From the NCBI GenBank assembly GCA_964457945.1, contig CAYWFX010000008.1:26416-90415 (forward strand): 64,000 nucleotides of DNA, in the 5' to 3' direction. The notes under the pieces were generated by a model. The model saw only the letters and a program-made list of their open reading frames with translations. It was not told the DNA's origin and ran no database searches. This document shows positions 44,599-54,251 of this stretch, in pieces. The position numbers were made by a program, and so were the translations under genes. The first letter of the stretch is position 1, and each line of letters begins with the position of its first letter. The DNA is from PHAA01 sp964457945 (GTDB lineage Bacteria; Bacillota; Syntrophomonadia; Syntrophomonadales; Syntrophomonadaceae).

Positions 44599-44967
44599 TT
44601 ATTTTTCTAGCAATTCTATTCTTTCGCCATCCGGCCCGGTGAAGAAAATTATTTTCTTTCCAGTCATGGCTAAGCGTGGGATCTCCGAGAGAAATTCAAC
44701 CCCCTGCTCCTTCAAGCTGACAATTGCTGATTGTATATCAGGGACCGAAAAGGCCAAGTGATCAAAGGGCCCAGCCTCGCGTAATGATGAAGGAGGTACT
44801 AGATACTCCAGGAGTTCAATGGTTAATGCTCCAGATTGCAGATATACAATTTTTAATTGCTCATTAGCAATGCTATCAATCACTGTACAACCCAATATAC
44901 GGCCATAGAAATTGGTAGATCGTTCGAGGTTTTTTACGACAATGCCTATGTGAGCCAATTCGTACAT
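44599..44967 (-). CDS. VOC (glyoxalase/epimerase-like) family protein
   Basis: This 122-residue protein has the paired beta-alpha-beta-beta-beta modules of the vicinal oxygen chelate fold: H-I-G-I-V-V-K-N-L-E-R-S at the start with the first metal-ligand His, D-H-L-A-F-S-V-P-D-I near residue 70 with a second, and P-D-G-E-R-I-E-L-L-E at the end with the Glu ligand. It resembles methylmalonyl-CoA epimerases and lactoylglutathione lyases; the substrate is undecided. Its upstream signals are weak. It diverges from pepF. Confidence 0.85.
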   Translation of the reverse strand: MYELAHIGIVVKNLERSTNFYGRILGCTVIDSIANEQLKIVYLQSGALTIELLEYLVPPSSLREAGPFDHLAFSVPDIQSAIVSLKEQGVEFLSEIPRLAMTGKKIIFFTGPDGERIELLEK

Positions 44968-45133
44968 TTTATCAGTCCCATCTATATAATTGGTATCTTG
45001 ATTATAGCGACTTGCTAGCAGCTCGACAAATAATTAATAAGGTTTAGCATTCTGCGTTTTATTTCCGATAGGAGTAGGATAGAATAAACTTATGATTAAA
45101 AGCTAATAAGCGATTGGTATAGGAGGTTGAACA

Positions 45134-46936
45134 TTGGAAGCTAATGCAATCAAGAAGAGAGAAGAGATAGCCAGCGAATATAAGTGGAAGCTGGAGGATA
45201 TTTATCCTGATGAACAATTATGGGAGAAGGATTTCAATGCGATTAAGAAGCTGGCGGAAGAGGTGGATGGTTTAAAAGGAACTCTGTCCAGTTCTGCCAA
45301 CGCTTTGCTGAAGGTTTTGCAGCTAAGCGATGAGTTGGGGCGGAAATCGGAAAAAATATATGTATACTCCCGGATGCGCCGCGATGAAAATAATGCCAAT
45401 TCACGTTACCAGGCGCTTTTCGATAGGGCTGAGGGTTTGAGCGTACAGGTAGGAAGTATTACTTCTTTTATTGTTCCTGAGATTCTTAGTATTCCCGAGC
45501 TTGATTTAGAAGCCTTTATGCAACAAAATCAGGATTTGGCCGTATACCGACACTCAATCGAAGAAATAGTTCGCCAGAGGGAGCATATACTTTCACCGGA
45601 AGAGGAACGACTACTGGCAATGACTGCTGATCTGTCGATGGCCTCCGGCAATATTTTTACTATGCTAAATAATGCCGATATAAAGTTTCCGGTAATTAAA
45701 GATGAATCGGGCCATGAAGTGGAGTTAACCAAGGGCAGATACAGCGGTTTTATGGAAAGCTCGGATCGGCGGGTTCGTCAGGATGCATTCAAGGGCTTGT
45801 ATGATTCATACGGGAAACTTATTAATACTCTGGGCGCCAGTTTAAGTTCCAGTGTGAAGAAGGATGTATTTTATGCTCGGACCAGAAAATATAATTCAGC
45901 GCGGGAGGCTTCCCTGGATCAGGATAATGTTCCGGCAGCGGTTTATGACCGTCTGATTGAGTCGGTTCATGACCACCTTGACTATATGTATCGCTATATG
46001 GCCATTCGCAAGAAGCTCCTTAAGTTAGATGAACTGCATTTCTATGATATATACACACCTCTGGTTTCGGAATACAAAATGGAAATACCTTACGCAAAGG
46101 CTCAGGAGACTCTGCTTAATGCACTTCAGCCATTGGGATCGGAGTATGTATCCCACTTGAAAGAGGGCTTTAGCAATGGCTGGATTGATGTTTATGAAAA
46201 CGAGGGTAAGACCAGCGGTGCCTATTCCTGGGGTTCTTATGAGACTAATCCCTATGTTTTATTGAACTATGATAATAAACTGGATGACATGTTTACCTTA
46301 GCTCATGAGATGGGGCATTCTCTGCATAGCTGGTATTCAAATCATGCCCAACCTTTTGTCTATAGTCACTATTCAATTTTTGTGGCTGAGGTAGCATCCA
46401 CAGTTAATGAGTCCCTTCTTATTGATTATCTTTTGAAGAATAGTCAGGATAAACAGGAGAAAATTTATCTTATTAACCATTACCTGGAACAGTTCCGGGG
46501 GACGGTCTATCGGCAAGCTATGTTTGCTGAATATGAGAAGATAATCCATGAGCAGGCTGAAAAAGGAGAGGCTCTTACCCCAGAATTCCTGAAACAAATT
46601 TACCGTGATTTAAACCTCCTCTATTATGGCCCGGGGATAGTCCTGGACGAAGAAATCGAACTGGAATGGGCGAGGATACCTCATTTCTATTCTGCTTTTT
46701 ATGTTTATAAATATGCTACCGGTTTTTCAACGGCCACTGCCCTCAAAGAGCAGATTATAAGCGAAGGACAGCCAGCCGTGGCGCGTTATCTGAATTTCCT
46801 GAAATCCGGCAGCTCCGACTACCCCATCAACCTGCTTAAAAATGCCGGGGTTGATCTCTTAACTCCAGAGCCGGTAAGTGATGCTCTTCAGTATTTTGGG
46901 AAATTGTTAGATCAGTTGGAGGAACTGCTAAAATAA
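45134..46936 (+). CDS. pepF: Oligoendopeptidase F (M3B metallopeptidase)
   Basis: This 600-residue cytoplasmic zinc peptidase cuts short peptides. The zinc site H-E-M-G-H is at about residue 390 (L-A-H-E-M-G-H-S-L-H), followed by the third ligand region E-V-A-S-T-V-N-E. The N-terminal helical region and overall length match PepF. The start is TTG at 45134 with a consensus AGGAGG 7 nt upstream; no ATG is nearer. Confidence 0.95.
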   Translation: MEANAIKKREEIASEYKWKLEDIYPDEQLWEKDFNAIKKLAEEVDGLKGTLSSSANALLKVLQLSDELGRKSEKIYVYSRMRRDENNANSRYQALFDRAEGLSVQVGSITSFIVPEILSIPELDLEAFMQQNQDLAVYRHSIEEIVRQREHILSPEEERLLAMTADLSMASGNIFTMLNNADIKFPVIKDESGHEVELTKGRYSGFMESSDRRVRQDAFKGLYDSYGKLINTLGASLSSSVKKDVFYARTRKYNSAREASLDQDNVPAAVYDRLIESVHDHLDYMYRYMAIRKKLLKLDELHFYDIYTPLVSEYKMEIPYAKAQETLLNALQPLGSEYVSHLKEGFSNGWIDVYENEGKTSGAYSWGSYETNPYVLLNYDNKLDDMFTLAHEMGHSLHSWYSNHAQPFVYSHYSIFVAEVASTVNESLLIDYLLKNSQDKQEKIYLINHYLEQFRGTVYRQAMFAEYEKIIHEQAEKGEALTPEFLKQIYRDLNLLYYGPGIVLDEEIELEWARIPHFYSAFYVYKYATGFSTATALKEQIISEGQPAVARYLNFLKSGSSDYPINLLKNAGVDLLTPEPVSDALQYFGKLLDQLEELLK

Positions 46937-47027
46937 GCTCTTGAAAATCTAATAAATAATACTATAATGCCTCCTAAATGTGCATAATTATATAGAGAGT
47001 TATGCTTAGATAGGGGGCTTAATAAAT

Positions 47028-50000
47028 TTGACCCATATAAATAGCGAAACGGTTTTCGATGATAAAATAAAAAGCATCACACCTCTTCTGGAGGATTATG
47101 CTAATTATGATCTGGTCATAGGAATACCTTTTAATGAGGAAAGTGATAAGTTAGCCGCTACCTTGAAGTCCATAGATGAGATTTTACAGAGCTGGATCGG
47201 CAGGAGACAACTGATTGTCTGTGTCGGGGATTGTTCCGGGGAGCAAATTTTGGGAGAAATCCAAGGATTAACTCTAAAACATCCGCATATCGAGTTTATG
47301 ATGCCTCCCGAAGCCAGTGGCAGGGGAATGAGTATTCGGGCGTTTCTCGAAATCTCTAAAACTCTGGAAGCAGATTTATTGATTTTTAATACCCATATGG
47401 GGACAGAAGAAGGGCCGGGAATTGATATAAGCTGGTTGGAAAGCTTGTTAACTCCCATTCAGGGGAATTACGACATTGTACTAGGGAGCTTGCGACGTTA
47501 TTTTGGCATTGATAGCATAGCTTATCAGTTTGCGGTGCCAATCCTGGAATCCTTCTATGGGAGTCGGGTGGGCGACCCATTGGGGGGGATATATGCCATC
47601 TCGCATGATTTTATAGAAGAGCTAGCGGGAGAAGCTAAATTCTGGACGGGAACCATAAATGGTTTTGGTATAGATTTTTGGTTGATTACCCGGGCTCTAG
47701 CCTGGAATAAGGAGCTCTGTGAGGTCAATCTGGGAGGAATAGTTGAACCCCAAAACCTGGATAGAAGAAACCTCATTTTCCGTGAAATGGCTCTGACTAT
47801 ATTTGAGAGCGTTCGGCGTGACAGCGCCATATGGCTGAAGGATCGATTGCTGATAAAAGTTGCCGATGTCTTGACTCGTAGTGATGTAGAAAAACCAGAT
47901 ATAATCAAGTATTCTCTCAGCGATTTGCTGGATAGTTTTAAAAAGACTACGACCGAATTTAGGCCCATTATTCAACAGTGTTTGTCCTTGGATATGATTA
48001 ATGAAATCAACCGTATTTCAGAATTAGAGCCGGAACAATTTTCTTTGAACGATGAACTGTGGGTATCCACTATCTTCAGTTTTTTACTTAATTATGTCTT
48101 TGGTGAGGAAGGGAAGCAGCATGAATGTTTACGGGCTTTAACCGCTTTTTATAACGGACGCGTGGCCAGCTACGCCATCCAAATGAGCAATTTCAGTGAG
48201 ATGATAAAAAACTTCCCCCAGGAGGAGCAGAATGACCTGATGGTTCGCAAAATGGAATCGATCCGCCAGCACCTTACTGAAGAGTTCTGGCGACAGAAAC
48301 CTCATTTCAATAAGATGTGGCTGAATAAATCGGAGCAGTTCAAGCCTCCTCTGATTCCGTTGGGATATATGGAGTATGTACCAGGTAAACCGGTGGTTGT
48401 GCCTAAAAAAATGGTTGGTAAAGATAAGCGCGTTGTTCAGGCTGATAACGTATTTAAAAATTTACGCAAGCAATATGAAGATGAATTCAACCAGTTTATA
48501 GTTGGCGGGCTGGGTCTGTCGGAAAATGCAGATTCAAATGCGATAACCGCGGCGGTGGGTGAGTTTATGATTCAGGCGGAGAGGGCTCTGGATGAACTAC
48601 TGCCTGGTAATCTTTATACTACCGAAGGACTGGAACAGTTTGTTACTGCTTTATTCGAGTTTGTACCACACCAGTTAATGTTTACAATCGGTTCTGATCT
48701 GTTGAGGGAAATGCTGATGCGCTTTCCGCCCATTAATTTGATGATTCCTATGGGGTACTATAAACCTGCGGAATTGATAAAAAACATGGATGTCCGAGAT
48801 GTGGTGACATATGCCAATCTGGTGGAAACCTGGAGTTATTCAGAGCGCAATTTAAGCTGGTTGTTCGATGAAATTAGGCCGGCTAGTTTCGAAAGGGTTG
48901 ATATTAAACCCCTGGTGATAAGTAAAAACCTGCCTTATGGCTCGGTATCCCAAACGAAAATATCAGATTTAAACCGAATCACTGCGCGGATAACCATAAA
49001 GCCTTTGGAAAAAGGTAAAGGAAGCAGGTATCCGAAGTTGACCTATTTTTGTTCAATTGTCCGACGGCTGGGGGTGGCTGAACAGTTTTCGCAGATGTTT
49101 CAGCAGAATGTATGTGAAAGGAAAAATATTGGTATCAAAATCCATAATTCACTGCTGGGTTTGCGAAAGGGTGATGAATTCTCAGCCAATGTAATATTTG
49201 AAAATGCAAACCATCGCGCTCTGGTCAAAAATATTGGGAACGTTGCATCCAAGCTTATGGACGAAGGGCAACATGATATGGCCAGGATATTCAAGCTAAT
49301 GGCAGATGGATACGGTCTTAGTCAGGTGTTGGAAAATGGAACCTTTTTAACCTGCACTGCCTGGAGCTGGGCTAGCTACAGCTTTAAGGGAGGTTTGAAG
49401 ATACCGACCCCGCTTACAACCAGTGTGGAGGGACGGTGGTTCAACCATGACTTTTTGGAAGCATTGTACCAAGAACTGGGTTATAATCAGGCAGAAATTA
49501 TGCAAAATACCTTCAGGTTAATACAGGGTGGTAAGGGCGAGCAGAATTTACTGGATACCTTGTTGCCGGCACGGCCCAAAGATGTAACCGTAATAGTACA
49601 GGAAACTACCAATGAGCCCAGCAAATCCCTGCGACGTTATGAGGGTAATCCCCTCCTGGAACCCATTCTAGACCATGAATGGGAGTGTAAATATGTACTT
49701 AATCCCGGAGCGTTGAGGATTAAGGATAAAGTATACTTGTTCTACCGTGCAGTTGGGACTGATGATGTTTCACACATTGGACTGGCCATCACTGATGGCT
49801 ATCGGGTACTTGAAAGACTGCCCCAGCCTATTTTTTCGCCTGCCATTCCGGAAGAGAAGATGGGATGTGAGGATCCACGGCTGATCATTATTGGAGAGCG
49901 GATATGGATGCTGTATACAGCCTATGATGGCAATATGGCTCAGATAGCTGCCGCCTCTATCACGGTGGCAGATTTCCTTAACCGTCGTTATGAGCAGTGG

Positions 50001-50567
50001 CAGCGGGAGGGTTTGGCATTTAAAAATATCTGGGATAAGGATGCCGTTCTGTTTCCAGAAAAGATTAAGGGTAAATATATACTCTACCACCGTATCGAAC
50101 CCAGTATGTGGATTACTTACATGAATGAAGTGGCCTTTCCATGTCGTGAACAACATGCTATCATTCTTGGGCCGCGGCCGGGACGAATGTGGGATTCCTT
50201 GAAGATTGGAGCTGGAGCTCAGCCATTAAAGACTAGATATGGATGGCTTCTGATCTATCATGGTGTTGATCATAACTATGTTTATCGTTTGGGAGTTATA
50301 CTGGTAGATTTATTCGACCCCCAGAAGGTATTATACCGCTCACCCAATCCTATCCTGGAACCCGAGGAGGACTATGAAATCGGACTCAGCGGAGCTTGGG
50401 TTCCCAATGTGGTCTTTACCTGCGGCGCCGTAGCCGGCAGTGATAAGGAAGTGCTGGATGATAACGATGAAATCCTGGTTTATTATGGCGCCGCTGATAC
50501 CAGCATTGGTATGGCCCGAGCCACCTTGGCTGATTTAATACCGGAAAAATTTCGCAAGTTGCCTTAA
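47028..50567 (+). CDS. Glycosyltransferase fused to a GH130 phosphorylase-like domain
   Basis: This 1179-residue protein has three regions. Residues about 25-270 look like a GT2/GT81-type GT-A domain (V-I-G-I-P-F-N-E-E, G-D-P-L-G-G-I-Y-A-I, and a G-F-G-I-D-F-W motif as in mannosylglycerate synthase types). Residues 270-860 are a largely helical region I cannot name. Residues about 865-1179 are a five-bladed propeller of GH130, with R-Y-E-G-N-P-L-L at its start and G-C-E-D-P-R (about 944) holding the catalytic Asp. GH130 enzymes phosphorolyse or hydrolyse mannosides. One chain may thus build and break a mannose-type glycan. It starts at TTG 47028 behind GGGGG. Confidence 0.78.
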   Translation: MTHINSETVFDDKIKSITPLLEDYANYDLVIGIPFNEESDKLAATLKSIDEILQSWIGRRQLIVCVGDCSGEQILGEIQGLTLKHPHIEFMMPPEASGRGMSIRAFLEISKTLEADLLIFNTHMGTEEGPGIDISWLESLLTPIQGNYDIVLGSLRRYFGIDSIAYQFAVPILESFYGSRVGDPLGGIYAISHDFIEELAGEAKFWTGTINGFGIDFWLITRALAWNKELCEVNLGGIVEPQNLDRRNLIFREMALTIFESVRRDSAIWLKDRLLIKVADVLTRSDVEKPDIIKYSLSDLLDSFKKTTTEFRPIIQQCLSLDMINEINRISELEPEQFSLNDELWVSTIFSFLLNYVFGEEGKQHECLRALTAFYNGRVASYAIQMSNFSEMIKNFPQEEQNDLMVRKMESIRQHLTEEFWRQKPHFNKMWLNKSEQFKPPLIPLGYMEYVPGKPVVVPKKMVGKDKRVVQADNVFKNLRKQYEDEFNQFIVGGLGLSENADSNAITAAVGEFMIQAERALDELLPGNLYTTEGLEQFVTALFEFVPHQLMFTIGSDLLREMLMRFPPINLMIPMGYYKPAELIKNMDVRDVVTYANLVETWSYSERNLSWLFDEIRPASFERVDIKPLVISKNLPYGSVSQTKISDLNRITARITIKPLEKGKGSRYPKLTYFCSIVRRLGVAEQFSQMFQQNVCERKNIGIKIHNSLLGLRKGDEFSANVIFENANHRALVKNIGNVASKLMDEGQHDMARIFKLMADGYGLSQVLENGTFLTCTAWSWASYSFKGGLKIPTPLTTSVEGRWFNHDFLEALYQELGYNQAEIMQNTFRLIQGGKGEQNLLDTLLPARPKDVTVIVQETTNEPSKSLRRYEGNPLLEPILDHEWECKYVLNPGALRIKDKVYLFYRAVGTDDVSHIGLAITDGYRVLERLPQPIFSPAIPEEKMGCEDPRLIIIGERIWMLYTAYDGNMAQIAAASITVADFLNRRYEQWQREGLAFKNIWDKDAVLFPEKIKGKYILYHRIEPSMWITYMNEVAFPCREQHAIILGPRPGRMWDSLKIGAGAQPLKTRYGWLLIYHGVDHNYVYRLGVILVDLFDPQKVLYRSPNPILEPEEDYEIGLSGAWVPNVVFTCGAVAGSDKEVLDDNDEILVYYGAADTSIGMARATLADLIPEKFRKLP

Positions 50568-50651
50568 ACTTCATAAAGAGTTAGTGCTGATATGTTGTGG
50601 CTGAATTAGGACAATAAATAATCGATGATAGTAAAATATCTTTCAAAACAT

Positions 50652-50693
50652 AAAAAAGCCTGCCGAATTAGAATTGTCGACAGACTTTTTTTA
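50652..50693. terminator. Bidirectional terminator between convergent genes
   Basis: An A-run, a stem of CTG/CAG and CGA/TCG with small internal mismatches, and a T-run lie between the GT/GH130 gene and the stalk protein gene. The flanking A and T runs serve both strands. Confidence 0.6.
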
Positions 50694-50726
50694 TTTTTGA
50701 GCTAAGTTTTTAATCATCGCATATCT

Positions 50727-51797
50727 TTATTGAAAAGTCACAGTGTTGTTGAAACTATTCCAGTTAACCGTTTCTCCAAAAAACTCGGCTACCCAACGCA
50801 AAGGTAGACATTTATGCCCGTTGCTGACTTCTGGTGCAATATCCATTAACAGGTCGGTGTTATTTACCGAAATTATGTTGCTGCCCAGGGTCATTTTCAC
50901 TACCTTCGTGCCTTCGGTCAGGGTTACCGTTTTATTGAATTCATCCCAAACGACATTGGCATCAGTCATACCCAGACCATAAGCAACGTCAATAATGGGC
51001 AGCAAGGTGCGGCAGTCCTTAATATAAGGGGCAACCTCGGTGATCTTTTGCACCCCATCCACCTGGTAGTTTATGGAGCCGATGGTGAAAGTGGCATTCG
51101 TATTAGCATTAAAGTTTAAGATACTGCCATAAGAGGTTCCTTTATCGTTCGTTGCGTAAGCTTCAAAATAATATCTGGTACCGGCATCTAAAGCGCTTAA
51201 TTTATAGCTGAAGCCAACATTTTTATCAATAGTTGAACCTACCTCAACTTTAGTGCTGGGAGAATTATTGGTTCCATAATAGAAACCATAGGAAGTAATA
51301 TTGGAATCCCCTTCTGCAGTAATTTTACCGTTTAGCGTAGCATTATAGGCGCCAATACTGGTGGCACTATCAGTGGTCACTTTTGGGTTAGCCAAATTTA
51401 CATTAGTAGTAAAGTTCGTCATGCTTCCATAGACAGTGCCTTCTGAGTTCTTGGCATAGGCTCTGAAATAGTAATTTTTTCCATCTTGCAGATTGGTGAG
51501 TTCGTAGTAGAAAGAATTACTCGCATTAATACTAGTGCCAACGATTATTTGCTCGCTGGTGTATAAGGACGTAGCACCATAATAGAATCCATATTCAGTG
51601 ATATTGGTACCGCCGTTCGTCGTAATCTCTCCATTCAACTTAGCGGTGTTATTTCCAATGCTGCTGGCACTATTAGTGGCTACCGTTGGTTTCGTAATAC
51701 TGGCTGCTGCCGAAGATGGCCAGTACAATAGGGGTACAAGGACAAGCGCCATAATTAACATTAAACCTGAAAATTTTACATTTCGCAGTGAAGTCAT
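50727..51797 (-). CDS. Secreted protein with two Fn3-like repeats and a copper amine oxidase N-terminal-like domain
   Basis: This 356-residue protein has a signal peptide (L-M-I-M-A-L-V-L-V-P-L-L, cleavage near A-A-A-S). Two repeats of about 85 residues share A-K/T-L-N-G-x-I-T and Y-G-F-Y-Y-G followed by Y-Y-F-x-A-Y-A, a fibronectin-III-like pattern. The C-terminal 120 residues match the copper amine oxidase N-terminal domain (R-T-L-L-P-I-I-D-V-A, L-P-L-R-W-V-A-E-F-F-G), a non-catalytic wall-binding module common in Clostridia. A similar Fn3-like unit occurs in the SLH adhesin at 54847. GGAGG precedes ATG 51797. Confidence 0.85.
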   Translation of the reverse strand: MTSLRNVKFSGLMLIMALVLVPLLYWPSSAAASITKPTVATNSASSIGNNTAKLNGEITTNGGTNITEYGFYYGATSLYTSEQIIVGTSINASNSFYYELTNLQDGKNYYFRAYAKNSEGTVYGSMTNFTTNVNLANPKVTTDSATSIGAYNATLNGKITAEGDSNITSYGFYYGTNNSPSTKVEVGSTIDKNVGFSYKLSALDAGTRYYFEAYATNDKGTSYGSILNFNANTNATFTIGSINYQVDGVQKITEVAPYIKDCRTLLPIIDVAYGLGMTDANVVWDEFNKTVTLTEGTKVVKMTLGSNIISVNNTDLLMDIAPEVSNGHKCLPLRWVAEFFGETVNWNSFNNTVTFQ

Positions 51798-51835
51798 ACT
51801 TTCCCTCCAATTCTTTTGATTAGTTTAGTCCCGAT

Positions 51836-52123
51836 TTACTTGAATCTTGCAGCGGCCTTATTAAAGGAACCCCTTATTTGATTCCAAGAATGATCCAGAC
51901 CGTCCTTGAGATCCTCCCAAGCATCGTCGCTCGACGTTTTCAGTTCCTGTAGTTTCGTTTGCATCGATGCCTGCTTGGCGTGTAAGGCTTCAACCTGATC
52001 AAAATAATCTTGCCTGGTATCTGCTGCTGCCTTGTCGGCTCTGGCCTTCAATTTGTCAATCTCAGCGCCCCACTCGCTTAGCTGGGCCTCCATTTTGCCT
52101 TGATATTCCTCTCTATTTACCAT
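51836..52123 (-). CDS. Small coiled-coil protein
   Basis: This 95-residue charged protein is almost entirely helical, with heptad-like spacing (M-E-A-Q-L-S-E-W-G-A-E-I-D-K-L-K) over residues 8-65 and an amphipathic C-terminal part (W-E-D-L-K-D-G-L-D-H-S-W). Similar short coiled-coil proteins are widespread and often stress related; function is unknown. AGGAGG lies 7 nt before ATG 52123. It is the last gene before a 600-bp non-coding stretch, and lies 38 bp upstream of the stalk protein gene on the same strand. Confidence 0.78.
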   Translation of the reverse strand: MVNREEYQGKMEAQLSEWGAEIDKLKARADKAAADTRQDYFDQVEALHAKQASMQTKLQELKTSSDDAWEDLKDGLDHSWNQIRGSFNKAAARFK

Positions 52124-52339
52124 ATCTCTTCCTCCTTTTATTTGATATTTAATCTATCTGAAAACTCTAATGAGTTTTTATCTTCCATTGGTTATCTGAA
52201 AAAGATGTACCAAGAGGCGTGTCTACTCTGCAGCTTTAATACTAAAACACGAGACGCATATTGCAGCCAACATTATAGCTTTTACATGGTTAATGTAATT
52301 GCTTAAATTGCTTAATAAACGACCTATTTAACCTCATAT

Positions 52340-52470
52340 ATTGTTTTGAGCGCTTAAGTGGAGAAATTTGAAAGAAGATTATGTGGATGGTTCTGCATGC
52401 TTTTTGAATATAACCGCTTTTCCAGATGGGTGAAGAGAAAAAAGAAGATGAATTAGGAAGAGTATCAGAA
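52340..52470. repeat. Diverged intergenic repeat, copy A
   Basis: An 18-bp block ATTGTTTTGAGCGCTTAA (52340-52357) is identical to 53463-53480. It is followed in both copies by TGGAGAAA, then a variable part, CATGCTTTT, a different hairpin and an A-rich AAAAAAGAAGA. The 52124-52724 stretch around it has no supported gene; a 19-codon acidic frame at 52426 and a 42-codon frame at 52634 lack good signals. Confidence 0.55.
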
Positions 52471-52724
52471 GAGGATGATTATTAACTATTAACAAATATT
52501 ACCTTTTTTATTATACGGCTTATCCAGCCAAATGTATACTTATTATTTGAACTTCCCATTTTATTTTTTTATGAAGCCATGATATATCCTAAGAATCAGT
52601 AGCAAAATGCCTTGAATAAAGGTTGTTTATCTATGCTTAAAAAAATACGTCGAGAAGCAGATGCCTTTGAATCAGCTGATCTGTATAACATGATGGTAGT
52701 GGTCTTGATTTGGAGTTCTATCCG

Positions 52725-53255
52725 CTACATATCCATACGGAAACGGCCTGTATCTAAGTGACATGTACATACAGCACCATCATCAATCATATGCTGAAGA
52801 GCGGTGTTGTGGGAATCTAAAGACTCCGAACCAGCGGTATCCATAATTCCTAAGACATCAAAACCCATCCGCAAACCATGCAGTGAAGTATGGCACATGC
52901 ACATACTTGTCCAAAGACCTGATAGCACCAACTGCTTTTTGCCGGTTTGCTTTATGGCATCCAGTAGCTCAGGATCCTCAAGGACATCGAAGGTTGGTAA
53001 TTGGCGGTCTATGAGTGAAGCGTGGGGGAATATCTCAATAATCTCGGGAAAAAAGGGACCATTGGACTTGGCTCGGATGGTAGTTAAAACGGCGGGAATA
53101 CCCAGTGAATGGACAACCTTTGTTAGGGATATGACGTTGTTTTTGATATCCATACAGCTTTGGGAATCAATGCCATCGAGCAAGCTGTCTTGATAATCCA
53201 CCAGCAACAGAACACTGTTATTAGCATCCAGAGTTCTAGAAAAATTATATTCCAT
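52725..53255 (-). CDS. Isochorismatase-family cysteine hydrolase
   Basis: This 176-residue protein has the isochorismatase-like fold: L-L-L-V-D-Y-Q-D near residue 20 with the first catalytic Asp, a Lys in the middle region (G-K-K-Q-L-V-L-S-G), and the nucleophile cysteine in T-S-M-C-M-C-H-T (about residue 120). It most resembles the YcaC/nicotinamidase-like hydrolases; the substrate is unknown. ATG 53255 has AGGAGG upstream. The gene sits between the two intergenic repeat copies. Confidence 0.88.
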   Translation of the reverse strand: MEYNFSRTLDANNSVLLLVDYQDSLLDGIDSQSCMDIKNNVISLTKVVHSLGIPAVLTTIRAKSNGPFFPEIIEIFPHASLIDRQLPTFDVLEDPELLDAIKQTGKKQLVLSGLWTSMCMCHTSLHGLRMGFDVLGIMDTAGSESLDSHNTALQHMIDDGAVCTCHLDTGRFRMDM

Positions 53256-53462
53256 GAACGTTGCCTCCTTATTAGATATTCTATTTGTCTAAAAATAATG
53301 ATGAATCTCAACATTTCTTTTTGCTGATTGCGCTTGGGCATTGGACCCTTTACGGTCAACATATAGCCTACTCAGTCCGAATAGCAGCCCCGTATCTCTC
53401 TAAATATCCGGCCAAAATATTTATTGGTTTATCGTTGTCAAATTTCCTTTTTCACATCGTAA

Positions 53463-53571
53463 ATTGTTTTGAGCGCTTAATTGGAGAAAAAATGAAGGAA
53501 ACTGGTGGGAAATGGATCGTCATGCTTTTATCTACCCCAATAGGTAGAGTAAAAAAGAAGAATAATTGTAA
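53463..53571. repeat. Diverged intergenic repeat, copy B
   Basis: This copy shares ATTGTTTTGAGCGCTTAA, TGGAGAAA, CATGCTTTT and AAAAAAGAAGA with copy A. Between the last two blocks it has a hairpin TCTACC/GGTAGA (53530-53548) where copy A has a different sequence. A 104-codon open frame (53285-53599) runs across it, but there is no ribosome binding site and copy A is full of stops. Confidence 0.55.
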
Positions 53572-53866
53572 GCAATTGTTAATGATTTTATTGTTATAAT
53601 TATAAGCATTGTTAAGTGTAATGTCTATTTTAATTTAGTATCATTGCAGAAAGCAGCAGGAAATAAATGTTTCCCTAAATAAACTGCGACTTGCATTCCT
53701 TGAACAGCTCAAATGTGTTGTTTAAGATGGGTTGACGGAAAAAAATGAGGTTTATTCAGTGAAGTTATTCTTATATATTTGGTGTGACTGAAAGGAAAAA
53801 TCAAAATACGGCTTGTATTTACCCAAAATAGGTATATAATTAATGACACTAACAAATTTTTCTAGA

Positions 53867-53955
53867 TCAAACAATTTCAAACATTTCAATTCTTTTCAAA
53901 CAATTCTTTTCAAACAATTCATTCAAACAATTCGTTCAAACATTTCAATTCTTAT
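53867..53955. repeat. Tandem 12-14-bp repeat (TTCAAACAATTC-type)
   Basis: About six imperfect units of TTCAAACAATTC / TTCAAACATTTCAATTC follow one another. The region 53572-54085 is otherwise AT-rich and shows no gene. It lies about 130 bp upstream of the TetR operator candidate. Confidence 0.65.
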
Positions 53956-54085
53956 ATTTCTTCACAATTGCCACCTGAAAGTAGGGGCTTATCCGTTTAT
54001 TGCTAATAAAAAACTATTGAAAGTAAAGCTTTGTATAATCAAGGCTCTGGTATTGACCGACACTTTTAATTGTTTTGATTCTATG

Positions 54086-54103
54086 TGAATGAATGCTCAT
54101 TCA
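54086..54103. promoter_or_regulatory. TetR-type operator candidate
   Basis: TGAATGA-ATGC-TCATTCA is an 18-bp inverted repeat with 7-bp arms. It strongly resembles operators of AcrR/QacR-type regulators and lies about 150 bp upstream of the TetR gene at 54252, so autoregulation is likely. Confidence 0.6.
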
Positions 54104-54251
54104 TTGAATGATCGGGTATTAGTTATTAGCAGTCAAAGGTGATGGTCCATAAGGGTAATTACTGTGTAAAAAATTAGTAATGCCTTCAGGTGACGACATT
54201 TCTATTGTTACTCGAGTAATTTCAGAAAACATGTTAGGAGTAAGAGTAATT

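Noticed and set aside
52634..52762. 42-codon frame overlapping the end of the isochorismatase gene
   Set aside because: It has only a weak AAAGG upstream and overlaps a well-supported gene on the other strand.
53285..53599. 104-codon open frame after the isochorismatase gene
   Set aside because: It has a TTG start without a ribosome binding site and odd composition, and it runs across repeat copy B, whose sister copy A is full of stop codons.
53867..53955. CRISPR-like array
   Set aside because: Units are only 12-14 bp, imperfect and directly adjacent with no spacers, and no cas gene is present.
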